64,000 bases of DNA. Source: Adineta vaga (Eukaryota > Rotifera). Every line of letters starts with the position of its first letter. Position 1 is the stretch's first letter. Location of the stretch: NCBI GenBank assembly GCA_021613535.1, contig CP075493.1, positions 3,100,001 through 3,164,000 of the forward strand, written 5' to 3'. This document shows, one piece after another, positions 1 to 11,493 of this stretch. A model generated the notes under the pieces. The model was given only the letters and a program-made list of their open reading frames with translations, ran no database searches and was not told the DNA's origin. Both the position numbers and the translations under genes were made by a program.

Positions 1-18
1 ATTTAATTTCTATCGTAG

Positions 19-101
19 ACGAATTACTTGCCGAAAAGGAAAAGTACAAGGGTGTCAGCGACGAACTCGACATGACATTAAACGAATTGTCGGGTTATTA
101 A
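19..101 (+). CDS. Tropomyosin, C-terminal exon (partial)
   Basis: This is the last coding exon of a tropomyosin gene; the rest lies to the left of the window. It reads [18 protein letters not shown] and ends in ELSGY followed by TAA, which is the characteristic tropomyosin C-terminus. That segment forms the head-to-tail overlap between coiled-coil dimers along actin filaments. The bases before it look like an intron 3' end (a T-rich stretch closing in TAG at 16-18), so the exon probably starts at 19 with the first D codon split by the intron. The family call is firm; the exact acceptor is inferred. Confidence 0.85.
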
Positions 102-649
102 TCAATGATATCAAATTATCTTGGTGGCGGTGGCGACAACACAAACAACAGCTAGCATTTTTTTCTACATGTTTTTCCTCTTTCTTTTTTCTTTTTTTGT
201 CTATTATACCTAAATAACCTTTCTGTGAATTTTTTCATGTGCACGGCAATGTCCGGGGGGACACAAGGTTGCTTTCTTTTTTTTAATTCTACTACCATAA
301 CAAAACAATGGTTTTTTGTTTTTCTTTATCTAATTAGATCATGCACACTTACACACATTTTTCTTCTTCTTCTTCTTCTCTCTCTCTTTCTCTTGAATTT
401 ATCATATTAATGTCTCTATAACTAGTTCAGTCTTTTTTCTTTCGTTCTTTAAAACTATTTCAAATCGTACAAATAAAAGACAAACAAAAGAAACCAAGAA
501 CTATTAAAATAGTAAAGAAGTTAAACATTATGATGTAAGAAACGAACAAAGATAAATATGATCTTACCGTGCGTTTTGATAAGAAACATATAGGCATGAT
601 TTTATACTTACATATTAAAAGAGATACTTCAGAAAAAAGAAAAAAAAGG
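102..649. other. Tropomyosin 3' UTR and intergenic DNA
   Basis: This stretch holds T-rich and CT-rich sequence, including a TTC/CT microsatellite near 360-393, typical of the 3' UTR and spacer after tropomyosin. No coding signal was seen. A reading frame at 225-410 is low-complexity and is not supported. Confidence 0.5.
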
Positions 650-3153
650 ATGAATACGAATCTTGATCAACAATTAGAGACAATCGAACGAAATAGTAAA
701 GGATGGAAAACATTAACTTTCTATGATCGATCATTGTTACAACAACTTACTACATGTTTACAATCATGTTTAACTATTATATCAGATAATACTTTTCTAA
801 ATATTGTTATTAATCGACGACCACAAGTATTCGATATGTTCGAATGTATTGCAACACATTTATTCAAACAATGGAAACATCAAAAACGTTCATTGACTAC
901 TGAACAATTGAATTTCTTAACAATTGTCGGTACATTCAATCGACGAATAGCTTTAACATTACAAAATGATAATGATGATCCTTATAGTAATGAAGATGAT
1001 AATGAACAGAAAGATAATAATCTTGAACATCAAAAACGTGTTCGTGAATTATTATTTGATAATAATGAGAATTTATTCGATATTTTAATGGAAATCTTAC
1101 CATCTATAAGTGAAAATGATGTTAATTTTATTGAAATGATTTTATCATGGTATGAATCTTATATCTTTTTTGAACATAGTTACATAGATTCAACATTAGA
1201 TGAAAAATTTCATTTATTTTATAATCAAATTATTCAATGTTTGAAATCCAAAGGATATGAACGAAGTTTACTAATATTCGATCATCATCAAATATTAATA
1301 ACAACTGTTCGTCATCGATTTTATTTAGGTATGTGTACAATGGCGATGGGTATACATGTCAATTGTGATGACAATGAATGTGAAGATGCTAAAAATCTAT
1401 TAGAATCCTATCTCTCACGTTATATTACATTTATACATCATTTTCTAATTGATAATCAATTAAATTCATTAAATAGTTTAGTTAGTATTACTGGTATCAT
1501 ATCTTATCTAGTTAATTATACATTGATTATCGATAGTGATAATAAACAACAATTATTAATGGATTTATTTTCGATTATTCTTCATGAAAAATTCTATGAA
1601 AATATCACAATTAATTGGACAACTTATGAAACGATTTTAATTGATTCAATCATATGTTATTTGATTATTTATTGTTATGATAATCGTTTAATAGTTCGTC
1701 AAATTATACGAATAGATGAGAATTATATTTCAAAACTTGAACATTTAATTAATCATGCACAAAATATTGGTAATCGTCGTATAGCAATTATGACTCAATT
1801 ATTCTTACTCATTCTAACAAGTTGTACAAAACATGAAGATTTATCTCAAAAATTTTTTCTTCTATGTTTAACATATATTCAAATGTCTTTAGATAATACC
1901 TATTCATATCATTATAATCGTATACCAATGAGTTTATTTTTTAAAAGTATTATACATATTATGAAAGATGAATCAATTCAAGATATTATTGCTAAACATT
2001 ATTTAAATTTATTAACCAATTTAATTATAAATTATCAAGAAAATCATTTACATGATAATCTTATCTATCGAGAATGTACAATGATTACATGTACGCTTTT
2101 ATGGTCATTATCATTTAATGAAACAATTCGAAAAATTTTAAAGCAATATGATGATAAATTTTTTCATATTTTACAAACAATTAATACAAATACGAATGAA
2201 ATATTCGTTAAACAAGCGACTTGTGGTTTACTTTATAATTTAGATCGATTAGATTTTGATAAAGTAAGAATAATTGATACAGTTGTTATTGAATATGTTT
2301 GTTTTTCATCTAGAATTGTTCGATAACTGATCATAATTTTGGTAAAACTATTGGTATAAGTTATGATATATCTGATCAAGAGACAGTGCAAATGATTGAA
2401 CAAGAATTAAATAAAAATGGTCATCGTGTATGGACAAATTATGATCATATGAATGATCAATTCATTCCATCGTTTATATCTCTAATGAATAGTACGGAAT
2501 ATTTAATTATTTGTCTAAGTGATATGTATCGAATGAATAATCGTTGTCGTACGGAACTTCTCTATGCGACAACATCGGGTTGTTGTGTTCTCTCGTGGAA
2601 AGTTCAAATACCAACAGAGAATTCTGAAGAAAACGAACAAATTCGTATTCGTGCAATTGAAATATTACTTAAACGTATAACACCAATTGATAAGAATACT
2701 ATTTCAAGTACAGATATTACACATGTTACAGTTCATATGGAAAAACGTTCGACACCGACAAATTTCAATCGTCGTCGACGTACAAAAGAAATTATGAATT
2801 TAGAAAATTGGACAACTACAGAAGTTTCAAGATGGTGTCAATCATTGAATATACCAGGATTTTCGAAATTAATAACAAATTTCGATGGACAAAGTGTTGT
2901 GAAATTATATGAATTTTGTAAACAGAATTCGACTGAAACTATAGCCATATTAAATAATGATTTACATCATATATGTGAACAAGAGAATATATCTGACATA
3001 CAGATATCTCTTCATGAATTCATACGTTTTCAAATTGAAGTTGAAAAAGTAATCACATCATCTGAATTAGCAAGTTCATCCCTATCATTAACATCATTAA
3101 AACCGGAGATTTACAAAAAACGATTGAAAATTCGAACATGTTCTATTCTTTAA
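650..3153 (+). CDS. ARM-like / TIR / SAM domain protein
   Basis: Two exons (650-2263, 2314-3153) joined over a 50-base GT-AG intron give 817 residues. Residues 1 to about 530 are all-helical and leucine/isoleucine-rich, resembling an armadillo/HEAT-type array. A TIR domain starts near residue 550 (TIGISYDIS, GHRVWTNYD, YLIICLSDMY). It includes a glutamate at E619 in CRTELLYA, where the catalytic Glu of NAD-cleaving TIRs such as SARM1 lies. A SAM-like domain follows at about 699-775 (NLENWTTTEVSRWCQSLNI). The domain order differs from SARM1 (ARM-SAM-SAM-TIR). The open frame runs upstream of 650, but the first ATG with normal coding composition is used. A role in NAD+ metabolism or innate signalling is inference from the TIR fold. 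Confidence 0.75.
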
Positions 3154-3735
3154 TATCATCGTACATTGTCTATGTTTTGTTTTATAATAAATATCATTCG
3201 AGTTTGAATTGTCAAAAGTTACAAAAGAAATTCATTCTTTAGTTTTCTTTTATTCAATCAGTGAACTTTCACATACAGTAATAAAAAAAAGAACGGATGA
3301 TTTCTGCTTGTTTTTTTTAACGTCTCAGAGATGTTTTCTTTTCTCAATTGTTGACTATCATAAAGAAAAAAAAATGCTTGTGCTAGAGAATTTTCCAATG
3401 AAGAGAAAAAAACCAACAAAAAGAAATGAACACACCGGACAGAAATCAAGAATGAAGAAAAAAAAGGAAGCTGCTGAATTTTCATGTTTACTTTGTTTGG
3501 TTTTTTTTAAAATAAGAACTTAGAATGAGTTAAACAGAACAACAAGCATGATGGAGGCGGAAATCATTTGGAGAAGAAAAAGAAGAAGATAGAAGAGAAC
3601 AATGTATGCTAACAGTTGCTTTTGTTTTGTTTTGTACAGTTACACAAGAAAGAAAAAAAAGAAAAATCGATTTTAATGCATACATTGATGTATGTCAAGA
3701 ATAATATAACAAATTGTTCATCTTAGTTTTTCAAT
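3154..3735. other. Convergent 3' UTR region
   Basis: This spacer lies between two convergent genes. It is purine-rich (AAGAAAAA runs) and contains AATAAA-type motifs, for example near 3187. No gene is supported; the reading frames at 3209-3523 and 3258-3485 are low-complexity. Confidence 0.5.
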
Positions 3736-5254
3736 TTAATCGAAACTGCTTAAAAGATAGTTAGCTGCTAATTCTTCATTGCGATCACAAGCGAGAAAAG
3801 CTTCAATGACACGATTACGTTCAAAACCCATGTCTTGTAACTAAATGTAAGAGAACAATAATCATTGGAAATGACGGGAAAGAATGACATACTCTGTTTA
3901 TTGCTTGTTGATCTTGTGGCGAAAGAGTAATTGTGACAGTGCCCGGTGGTCCATGACCGCCTGCACCTCCAGCACCAACACCACCTTGTAATGGATCATC
4001 ATCATCACCTCCATCATCACCTTCATCAGCTTGATTTAATAATTCAAGAAATTCTTGTGGTCGTTGTTCAATTAACTAAAGAAAATGAAAGTAAATGAAG
4101 ATTTTTCTTCAATTATTTCACATGAATTTACTTGATAGAGTTCTGGTTGAGTGGCTTGTAATGTTTGCATGAGTGTTTGAAGTTGTTCAGGGTTTTGTTG
4201 AATTAATTGACGAAGTGCTTGAAATTGTGGATTTTGACTTAATTCAGATAGATCATCTATGAAAATAATTTTCAATAATCAATACACTATTCGATTGAAA
4301 TCAAGTAAAAGATTATTTTTACGAAATTAACTATCTCCGAAAATCTATGCTTTACAAACAATTCTTACCGTCTCCTCCTCGTCGACCACCTGTTGAACTT
4401 TCTGAACCAGTAGGTGTTTGGCCTGATCCACCTTCTTGGCTTGCTGTTGAGCCTTCATTGAGAATAGGAATGTTACCCTAAACAGAGATGAAATATAATA
4501 GTAATAATGTACAAATCTTTTTTTCATTATATCTATTTAATCTACCGTAATTAAATATTCAGCAGCACGTTCCACATGATAGAAACTGGCACGTAATGCA
4601 AGTTCAGCTTGTGCACGATCAAAGCCCATATCGGTTAACTCACGTAAAGCTTTTTCTCGAACTTCAGCGGATAGAAATGCATCTTGGGAAGCAGCTGGAG
4701 CATTTTCACTTGATGGAGCTGGTCGTGCTGGTTGTTGTTGTGGAGGGGCTGCAGCTGGTGTTGCAACATTAGGTGTACGAGCTTGTGTACTAAATGAACA
4801 AAATGGTCACTTTTTTCTGACGAATAGTATTCATAAACAAACCCAGTAGCTCCTGAAGGATTACTTGGTGCAGCAGCGCTTGCTGTTGTCTATTGAAATG
4901 AAGAAAGAAATATTTGATTTGATTTGAAGATAATCGTTCTCTTACTGCTTGAGGTTTAGGTACTGCTTGTTTGACAACAACAAGAAAACTTTCTGGAGTG
5001 ATGGCATAAGATTCCAAAGTTTTCGCATCTTCGAGAATTTTCCCCGAAAAGATCAATTTAACTGCATCAGCCTCATATTTATCTTTGAGATCTTTTGCTG
5101 CTATCTTTTCTTTTATTGTTTTTACCTAAGAATGAAAAAAACAAAATTTCAAAGAATTAATTTTTGATTTCATTTAAATATGTCTCACCGTATCAGATAG
5201 TTCACATTCAATAGTAAATTTTTCATTTGAAAGTGTCTTTATTTGAAGTTGCAT
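3736..5254 (-). CDS. RAD23: UV excision repair protein RAD23
   Basis: RAD23 shuttles ubiquitylated proteins to the proteasome and stabilises XPC in nucleotide excision repair. Eight exons (5189-5254, 4946-5125, 4843-4889, 4546-4789, 4369-4477, 4132-4256, 3893-4075, 3736-3840) total 1059 bases and encode 352 residues, close to animal RAD23A/B. An N-terminal ubiquitin-like domain starts [19 protein letters not shown] and contains [13 protein letters not shown]1 follows ([14 protein letters not shown]...AAEYLI). Then comes the XPC-binding segment ([18 protein letters not shown]), and UBA2 ends in [20 protein letters not shown]. The linkers are Pro/Ala/Gly rich as in homologues. All parts of the family architecture are present and no defect was seen. 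Confidence 0.95.
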
Positions 5255-6487
5255 TATTGATTAATACGTCCAACAAAAAATGAAATAAAGTAGATAATGC
5301 TCTAGAATAGAAGGCTATATATAAAGCAAATTTCGATGAATCAATATTACATCGAAGAAGAAGAAAAAAAACAACAACACATAGATTATGGAACACTCCA
5401 TGTTTTTTCTTTTTGATTATTGTCTATGATCTGACGGCATATAACGTGGCGACAAACAAACAAAAAAATGAATAATTTTTAAAAGTAAGAAAATAATTTG
5501 ACTTCGAACTAATTTCTCATTTTGTAAATATAGATATATGAGAGAGTTAAAATGAATTCTAAGTTTGTTTTAATGATATTTCATACGAATGATGGCGCTA
5601 CATCGTGGTAATGGATCGATTGCATGCAAGATAGAAAAGAACTAAGGCTGTTCATGACCGATAAAGTTTAATGAATGATTCAATGGGATAACCCGAAAAC
5701 TATCTGTATACCGATCAATATCAACCTTAATATTGTAATAAGGAAATAGTTGCAATTATCACCAAAATCAATATTTCTGTGTACATGATGTCTCTACGAA
5801 TTGAAACTATTTCCCATCCAAATGATGAAAATTATAAAAAAATGAAAGTAATTATCTAACCAAGTGAAACGGAAACATGTGATACCACCATCATATTTTT
5901 AAGATGTTCATGAACAACTGACACCACATTGTCGCAAAATAAAATGAATGATTGACCATCTGGTAAAGTGTTTAGTATATTTTCTAGCCTATTCCATTTA
6001 GTCGAAACTGATTATTCATTATATGAAAATGAGTAATACGGATAGATTTGTTTGTTTTTTCAAAATAGTACAAAATAATAAAGGTGAATATCTGAAATAT
6101 GTATTTTTTATATAAACATTTCTTTGTATTGATAGTCATGACCGTTTGACCTGAAACTGTATAATGATATATATATATATACTACGTCGCTTCGTTGACC
6201 TTTCCTTGTTAACTACATTTTCAACTGTTTAATTGCCATAACTATGAGTTATTAACACATTTAACATTCTAAATTTTCATCTTTCTTCAGTATTGAAATG
6301 AAATGCATAAGTGAATGAAGTATTTGTCAATAATACACTAATTTCGTCAAAGAAAGAAATGATGATAAATTCATTCTTTCAAATTTAAAAAAATAATATG
6401 ATATAGAAACAAGAAATTGAACAAATAACTTCAACTAATTTTCTTATTTTATCTAATTTTTCAATATTGACATTTGATTTATTTTAG
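5255..6487. other. Divergent intergenic region (RAD23 / RSF1)
   Basis: About 1.2 kb of AT-rich sequence lies between two divergent genes, so it should hold the promoters of both. A short TA dinucleotide run occurs near 6168-6182. No coding exon, RNA gene or repeat family was recognised. Confidence 0.4.
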
Positions 6488-6658
6488 ATGGTGCCACAAT
6501 CGTTGTGTTTATTGAAACAAAGACCTTTTATTTTCTACCAATCATATGATTACAATACAATCTCATCTGATGATGATGGGTTATTTGAATTGTTGAATGA
6601 TTTCATCTCTTTTCATCGTTTTCATGTCGATGAATATTTTAATTATCTATTAGTTTAG
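6488..6658 (+). other. Upstream ORF or 5' leader of the RSF1 gene
   Basis: A 56-codon ATG-to-stop frame ends 15 bases before the RSF1 start codon. It is immediately preceded by TTTATTTTAG, which looks like a splice acceptor, so the mature transcript may begin at this ATG. The peptide contains an acidic SSDDDGLFELLNDF segment and resembles no family I know. It could be a regulatory uORF or simply leader sequence. Confidence 0.3.
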
Positions 6659-6673
6659 AAAGAACAAATAATA

Positions 6674-9600
6674 ATGAATGAAGAAAAAGAAGATCCGATC
6701 TTAGCTGCTCCAAATCCTGTTAAAGATGAATCAATACCAATGGAAACAAATAATATCGATTCAACATCTGATGAAAAAGATAAAATTTCTCTTAGTTATG
6801 ATCAACGACGAATAAGTCTATTAAATAATCCCACATACGGTGTTATTCTTGCATTTTTGGATAAATTTCGTGGTAATATTGATATACAAGATTATCCATT
6901 GCATTTATTAGAAGAAAATCTTCTAAGTGATGAAGAGAATAGTAAATGAAGACGAATTTTTATCAAATTTATTCATTTCCTTTTCGTTCACTTTTTTCTA
7001 GTTAGTCGACGTTTAATTGATTTTCATTTAACTTTATTAAAACGAATATCATTGGGTAAAGGTGCCCAACGAGATAAATTTGTTTCAATTATAACTAAAG
7101 TAAGATTTAAATATTAATTGTTTCTAAATAAATTATTGTCTTATAGTTTGCCTATCGTTTCGATTTTGATGACGGAGATTACCTACAAATCAATGGATAT
7201 TCACATGCACAAATTGATATAAAACTTCGTATTTTAAAGGTATGAAAGATCAAAAAAAAACATTTCATCATTTAAATTTCGATTTTTAGAATTTGTTGGA
7301 AACACAATTCGATCATAATCAAGCATTCAAAACAGCTTTAGTAGAGAAACCATCGTTTGAAATTCGTTCACAAGCATTCGGTCGTGATCGTTCTGGTGCA
7401 TTCTATTGGTTATTTATGGTAAAATGATAATATTCTATTTGATTGAATATCTATTTTCATTCTATAGGATACTGAATGTTTTATACGATTATTTCGAGAA
7501 AATACAGATGATGATCGTACATGGACATATATTGCTACGTGAGTTATTGATTACTTTGATTTATCAGTTTAAGAATTCAAATATTTTTAGAGATAAAGAT
7601 GAACTAGAAAATTTTATGAAAATCCTTTTAACAGATAATATTCTTCGAAAGAAATTTCCTGGTAAGTTTTCTTGACAATAATTTTTGTGCAAATAATCAT
7701 GTGTTTTGTTATTTTCAAGATTGGAAATTTACTCATGAACCTTTCAATTCCATGGAACCATCGAATGAATTTCAAGAACGTTATGCTCCACTTCCTGTTA
7801 CTATAAAAAAAGAAGATATTAAATCACCTACTCCGCCACTATCTCCCATCGGTAGAAAGAAACAACTTGAATAGAAAGGAAACGTTAACTATTCTTATTT
7901 TAATTTAGTTTCTCGAATCAAACTTGAAAAGAAAGCCACTACTAAATCTAAAAAAGTCGTTTCTCCACCACCTGTAATCAAAACTGAAGTACACTCTGAT
8001 CAAGAATCATCGAATTCAGGTGATAAAACTGATCGACGTTCACCTGTTCCATCTACCGAACAAACTAATGCGAATGTAGCACGACAAGAAATAAATAATA
8101 ATCAAGAAGATGAAGAATTGAAAAGTCCAACGAGAAAATCACGTACTCGACGAAAATCTGCTACTTGGAGTAAGAAAAAACGACGAACAATATCCAATAC
8201 ATCTAAAAAAGACGAACAAGAAGAACAACAACAAGAAATTCTTCCAACAAAGTCACCAACAAAAGGACGAAAACGTAAACAAATCATTATGGATGACGAA
8301 GATATTCCAGTGACGAAAAAGAATGATGAAACTAGTCAAGACAAGGATAATATTCCAATTCTAATGGATGATGATTCGAATTGTAATGATCTACCAATTG
8401 CTTTACGTCGTTCAAGACGTGTTCGAAAAGCACCTACTACTGAACTTCCTTCAATTACATCTAGTCCAACAAAATCTGCTTCACAAGTAAGTTTCAAAAC
8501 ATTATTTAAATCATACGAAAATGCAATGTTTTCCTTTTTTAGGTCCTAAATAAAAAGAAATTAACAAATGGTAAAGGCAAAACTTCTAGTCAACCAACTG
8601 TTAAAACATCTTCTCAATCACATAAAAGTAAAAGCAAAAGTAAAAGTAAAAATGGTCGTAAACGTCGACGAGGTGGAAAATCATCTGCAAATGGTGTTTC
8701 ATCATCGAGTGAAGATGAACATCAACCATCTGAAGAAGATGAAGATGAATATAATTCAGATGATTATCTTCCAACAAACAGACAATCAGAAGAATTTGAT
8801 GAGGATGAATTATTAGAAGAAGAAGATGATAAGGATGAAGAATTTGTTCCTCGTCGTTCAGCAAAAACTGTCGCTAAACGTCGTGGACAAATGAATGAAA
8901 ATAATATTGAAGATTCACAATCAACATCAAGTGCATGTTGTATTTGTTCAAAAACTGATCGACCTGAGGCATTATTATTATGTGATGATTGTGATGATCC
9001 ATATCATTTAGAATGTCTTAAACCAATTCTATTAGCTGTCCCAGATGGAGATTGGTATTGTCCATTATGTGAACAAAAACGTTTTTCTGATAAATTAGTA
9101 GAAAAATTCATTCAATTGATCAAAGAATATGAAGAACTTGAAGTCAAACGAAAACAATGTATGTCGAAACGAACAAATCGTTTAGCCAATGTTATGTTAA
9201 ATCTTGATCGAATGGTTAAACGATCATCGAAAAAACGACGTACAAATGGCATTGCTTATAGTGATGAAGAAAACGAAGAGGAAGAAGAAGAAGAAGAGGA
9301 AAATAATGATAATCGATCAGAGGAAGAAGAGGATGATGATAGTGTCTATGGATTTAAAGATGATGGCAATATTGAGGGAGCAGAAAAATCTAAACGGCCA
9401 TCATCATCATCTCGAGGTCGAAGAGATCGACATGAAGTTGAAGAACCACACACGCTCGGTGTTAGATCTTGTCGACGAAAACCTCAAAATTATCGGTTTG
9501 ATGATTATGATAAAAAGATGAAAGCAGCAATGTTAGAATCTGGAGTGGAAGATGAAGATTTGGACAAAGAGTCAGGTATGCAAAACTGATACAATTCCAA

Positions 9601-11027
9601 CAATTCTATATTCATTTTTGGTAACTTAATATTTAGATGTATCAGATGGAGATGATAAGAAATCAACAAAAAAACGTGCTGGTTATGAAAAAGACGAAGA
9701 GTTTGAAGGTATCACTGTTAAACAAGATGATGAATTTGCACCCGATGAAAACAAGTATTGTTTACCTTGTTTTGCTGAAAAATTAATATTTATATTGTTC
9801 TATTCAATAGTTCGGATGCCAGTGACAGTGAAGAAGAAGAAGAAGACTATAATGATGATGAAACAAGTGAGGATGAAGATTGGAAAGGTAAACGGCGATC
9901 ATCGACAAGAAAGAAACCCATTACGAAGTAGAAAAACGCTCGTTTGATTCTTTTAAATTTTAAGCCATTTTATTTTTCGTAAATTTAGATCAAATCGTCG
10001 AAAATCGAGAAACAAATCCGATGATGATGAAGATGATGATGACGATTCTCGTACGTTATATTTCGATGGTTTACTTACCAATTGACTTATTTTGTTTGAT
10101 TTTAGTTTCTGATACTGAACTAAGTCGTTTTCAAACAGCAAATACAACCAAATCAGAAACAAATACTGATTGTGATTTAAATGATACGGGTAATGATGAT
10201 ATAAGACGATCATCACGAACGGCGTCACAAAGAAATTATGCGAAACAACAAGATGATAGTAATGATGATGATGATGAAGATCTTTTCGAAAATGGTCGTC
10301 CACCACCGAGACGTATGCGGTATAAAAAACGCCATGGTAGTGATGATTCATTTGTGGACGATGATGATGATTATGAAAAATTACAACGAAAACGTAAAAT
10401 AGTTAAATATGGAAAAGTAGTATCACGATCAAGTATAACGGATCATTTGAAAAATTTCGTCGACGAAGATCAAGAACAAGAAGAAAGCAAACAGTCCGGT
10501 ATGATTGATATATTTTGTTTTTCTTGTTTATTGAGAGGAAGTTTCTTTTTTCTTTTTATAGCATCAGCATCACAAGATGGAGTAAAGGAACCTGTAGATG
10601 ATAATTCAAAAGAACCAAATAAAGTTCCACCAACGGAATCTAATGAGCCACAACAATCAGATGATGATGATGATTTTCCAGATGAACAAGAAATTTTCAA
10701 AGCAAACGGTCTACTGAAGTTACAGAAAACTCTCACGGCACCGGTAAGTTTTTGCCTTCATTTATCTACATTTTACATACGACAGATGATTCACAAACAT
10801 TTTCTTTTTCCTCAAAGAAGCCTACCAGTTTTCGACCAGCATTTGGTGCTCCAACTCATTCATATCAACATGCAATAGTCGATCCAACAGCCCGTTTTGC
10901 CATGATTCGTCCGCCCATTCGGCCTGCAATGAACAATGGTTATCCATCCAATGGACATGATCCGAATTTAGGAGGCGAAACTCATCAACCGAGTGAAATG
11001 AATGGTCATAATGGTCCAACCTCATGA
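6674..11027 (+). CDS. RSF1: RSF1-like PHD-finger chromatin remodelling subunit
   Basis: Fifteen exons (6674-6941, 7002-7099, 7147-7239, 7290-7418, 7468-7538, 7591-7661, 7720-7851, 7909-8486, 8543-9575, 9637-9754, 9811-9927, 9989-10050, 10106-10498, 10562-10743, 10818-11027) encode 1184 residues. The N-terminal part (NNPTYGVILAFLDKFRGNID, FVSIITKFAYRFDFDDGDYL, GRDRSGAFYWLFMD) matches the WHIM/DDT-like region of remodelling and spacing factor 1. Lysine-rich and acidic tracts follow. Then comes a C4HC3 PHD finger (CCICSKTDRPEALLLCDDCD...WYCPLC) with the RSF1-typical helix after it (KLVEKFIQLIKEYEELEVKR). The rest is long Asp/Glu and Lys/Arg low-complexity sequence. RSF1 pairs with SNF2H/ISWI to space nucleosomes. 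The family call rests mainly on the PHD and N-terminal segments. Confidence 0.85.
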
Positions 11028-11493
11028 CAAATCCTAAAGTAAAACTAATCCATAAATAAAATAAAAGACAATCGATATGATAAGATCTTTTCTCTCTCTC
11101 TCTCTTTTTCTCATTCATGTACACTATTCATTTTCTTTTCTGTTGTTCATTGTCAACACTGAATGTGATTGTATAAACACATTTAGAAAGTAACTAAAAA
11201 AGTAGTTTTTTTTTTCGTCTCTTTTTTTTGTCAATATGTATTGTATTATTATTATTATTGGCACATGTGTTGCCCTCCAATTAGTTATTCAGTCTGTTGT
11301 TGCGTATGCTTGTACATTTCATTTTTTCTCATTTGACCAACAAAATTCAAATAACAAAGACACGCATATATTATGTACATCCCATAAAATGCCAATGATC
11401 GATTTTTTTTTCTTCATTTTTTCAATAATATTGGTAGTTTTTGTTTTCATTTTCTTCGATAATTCTTAATATTCTAGATAATGATTAGACAAT
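11028..11493. other. Spacer between RSF1 and UGGT
   Basis: This is 3' UTR and spacer with AATAAA at about 11055 and a CT run near 11092-11106. ATATTCTAG at 11470-11476, just before the next start codon, resembles a trans- or cis-splice acceptor. No coding sequence was seen. Confidence 0.4.

Noticed and set aside
225-410. 61-codon frame after tropomyosin
   Set aside because: It consists of T-rich 3' UTR with Phe/Leu/Ser low complexity and no coding support.
569-649. Upstream extension of the ARM-TIR-SAM frame to 569
   Set aside because: The frame opens with a non-ATG codon, and a clean ATG at 650 starts the recognisable protein. The ATG at 596 remains possible but its Lys/Arg-rich lead looks like UTR.
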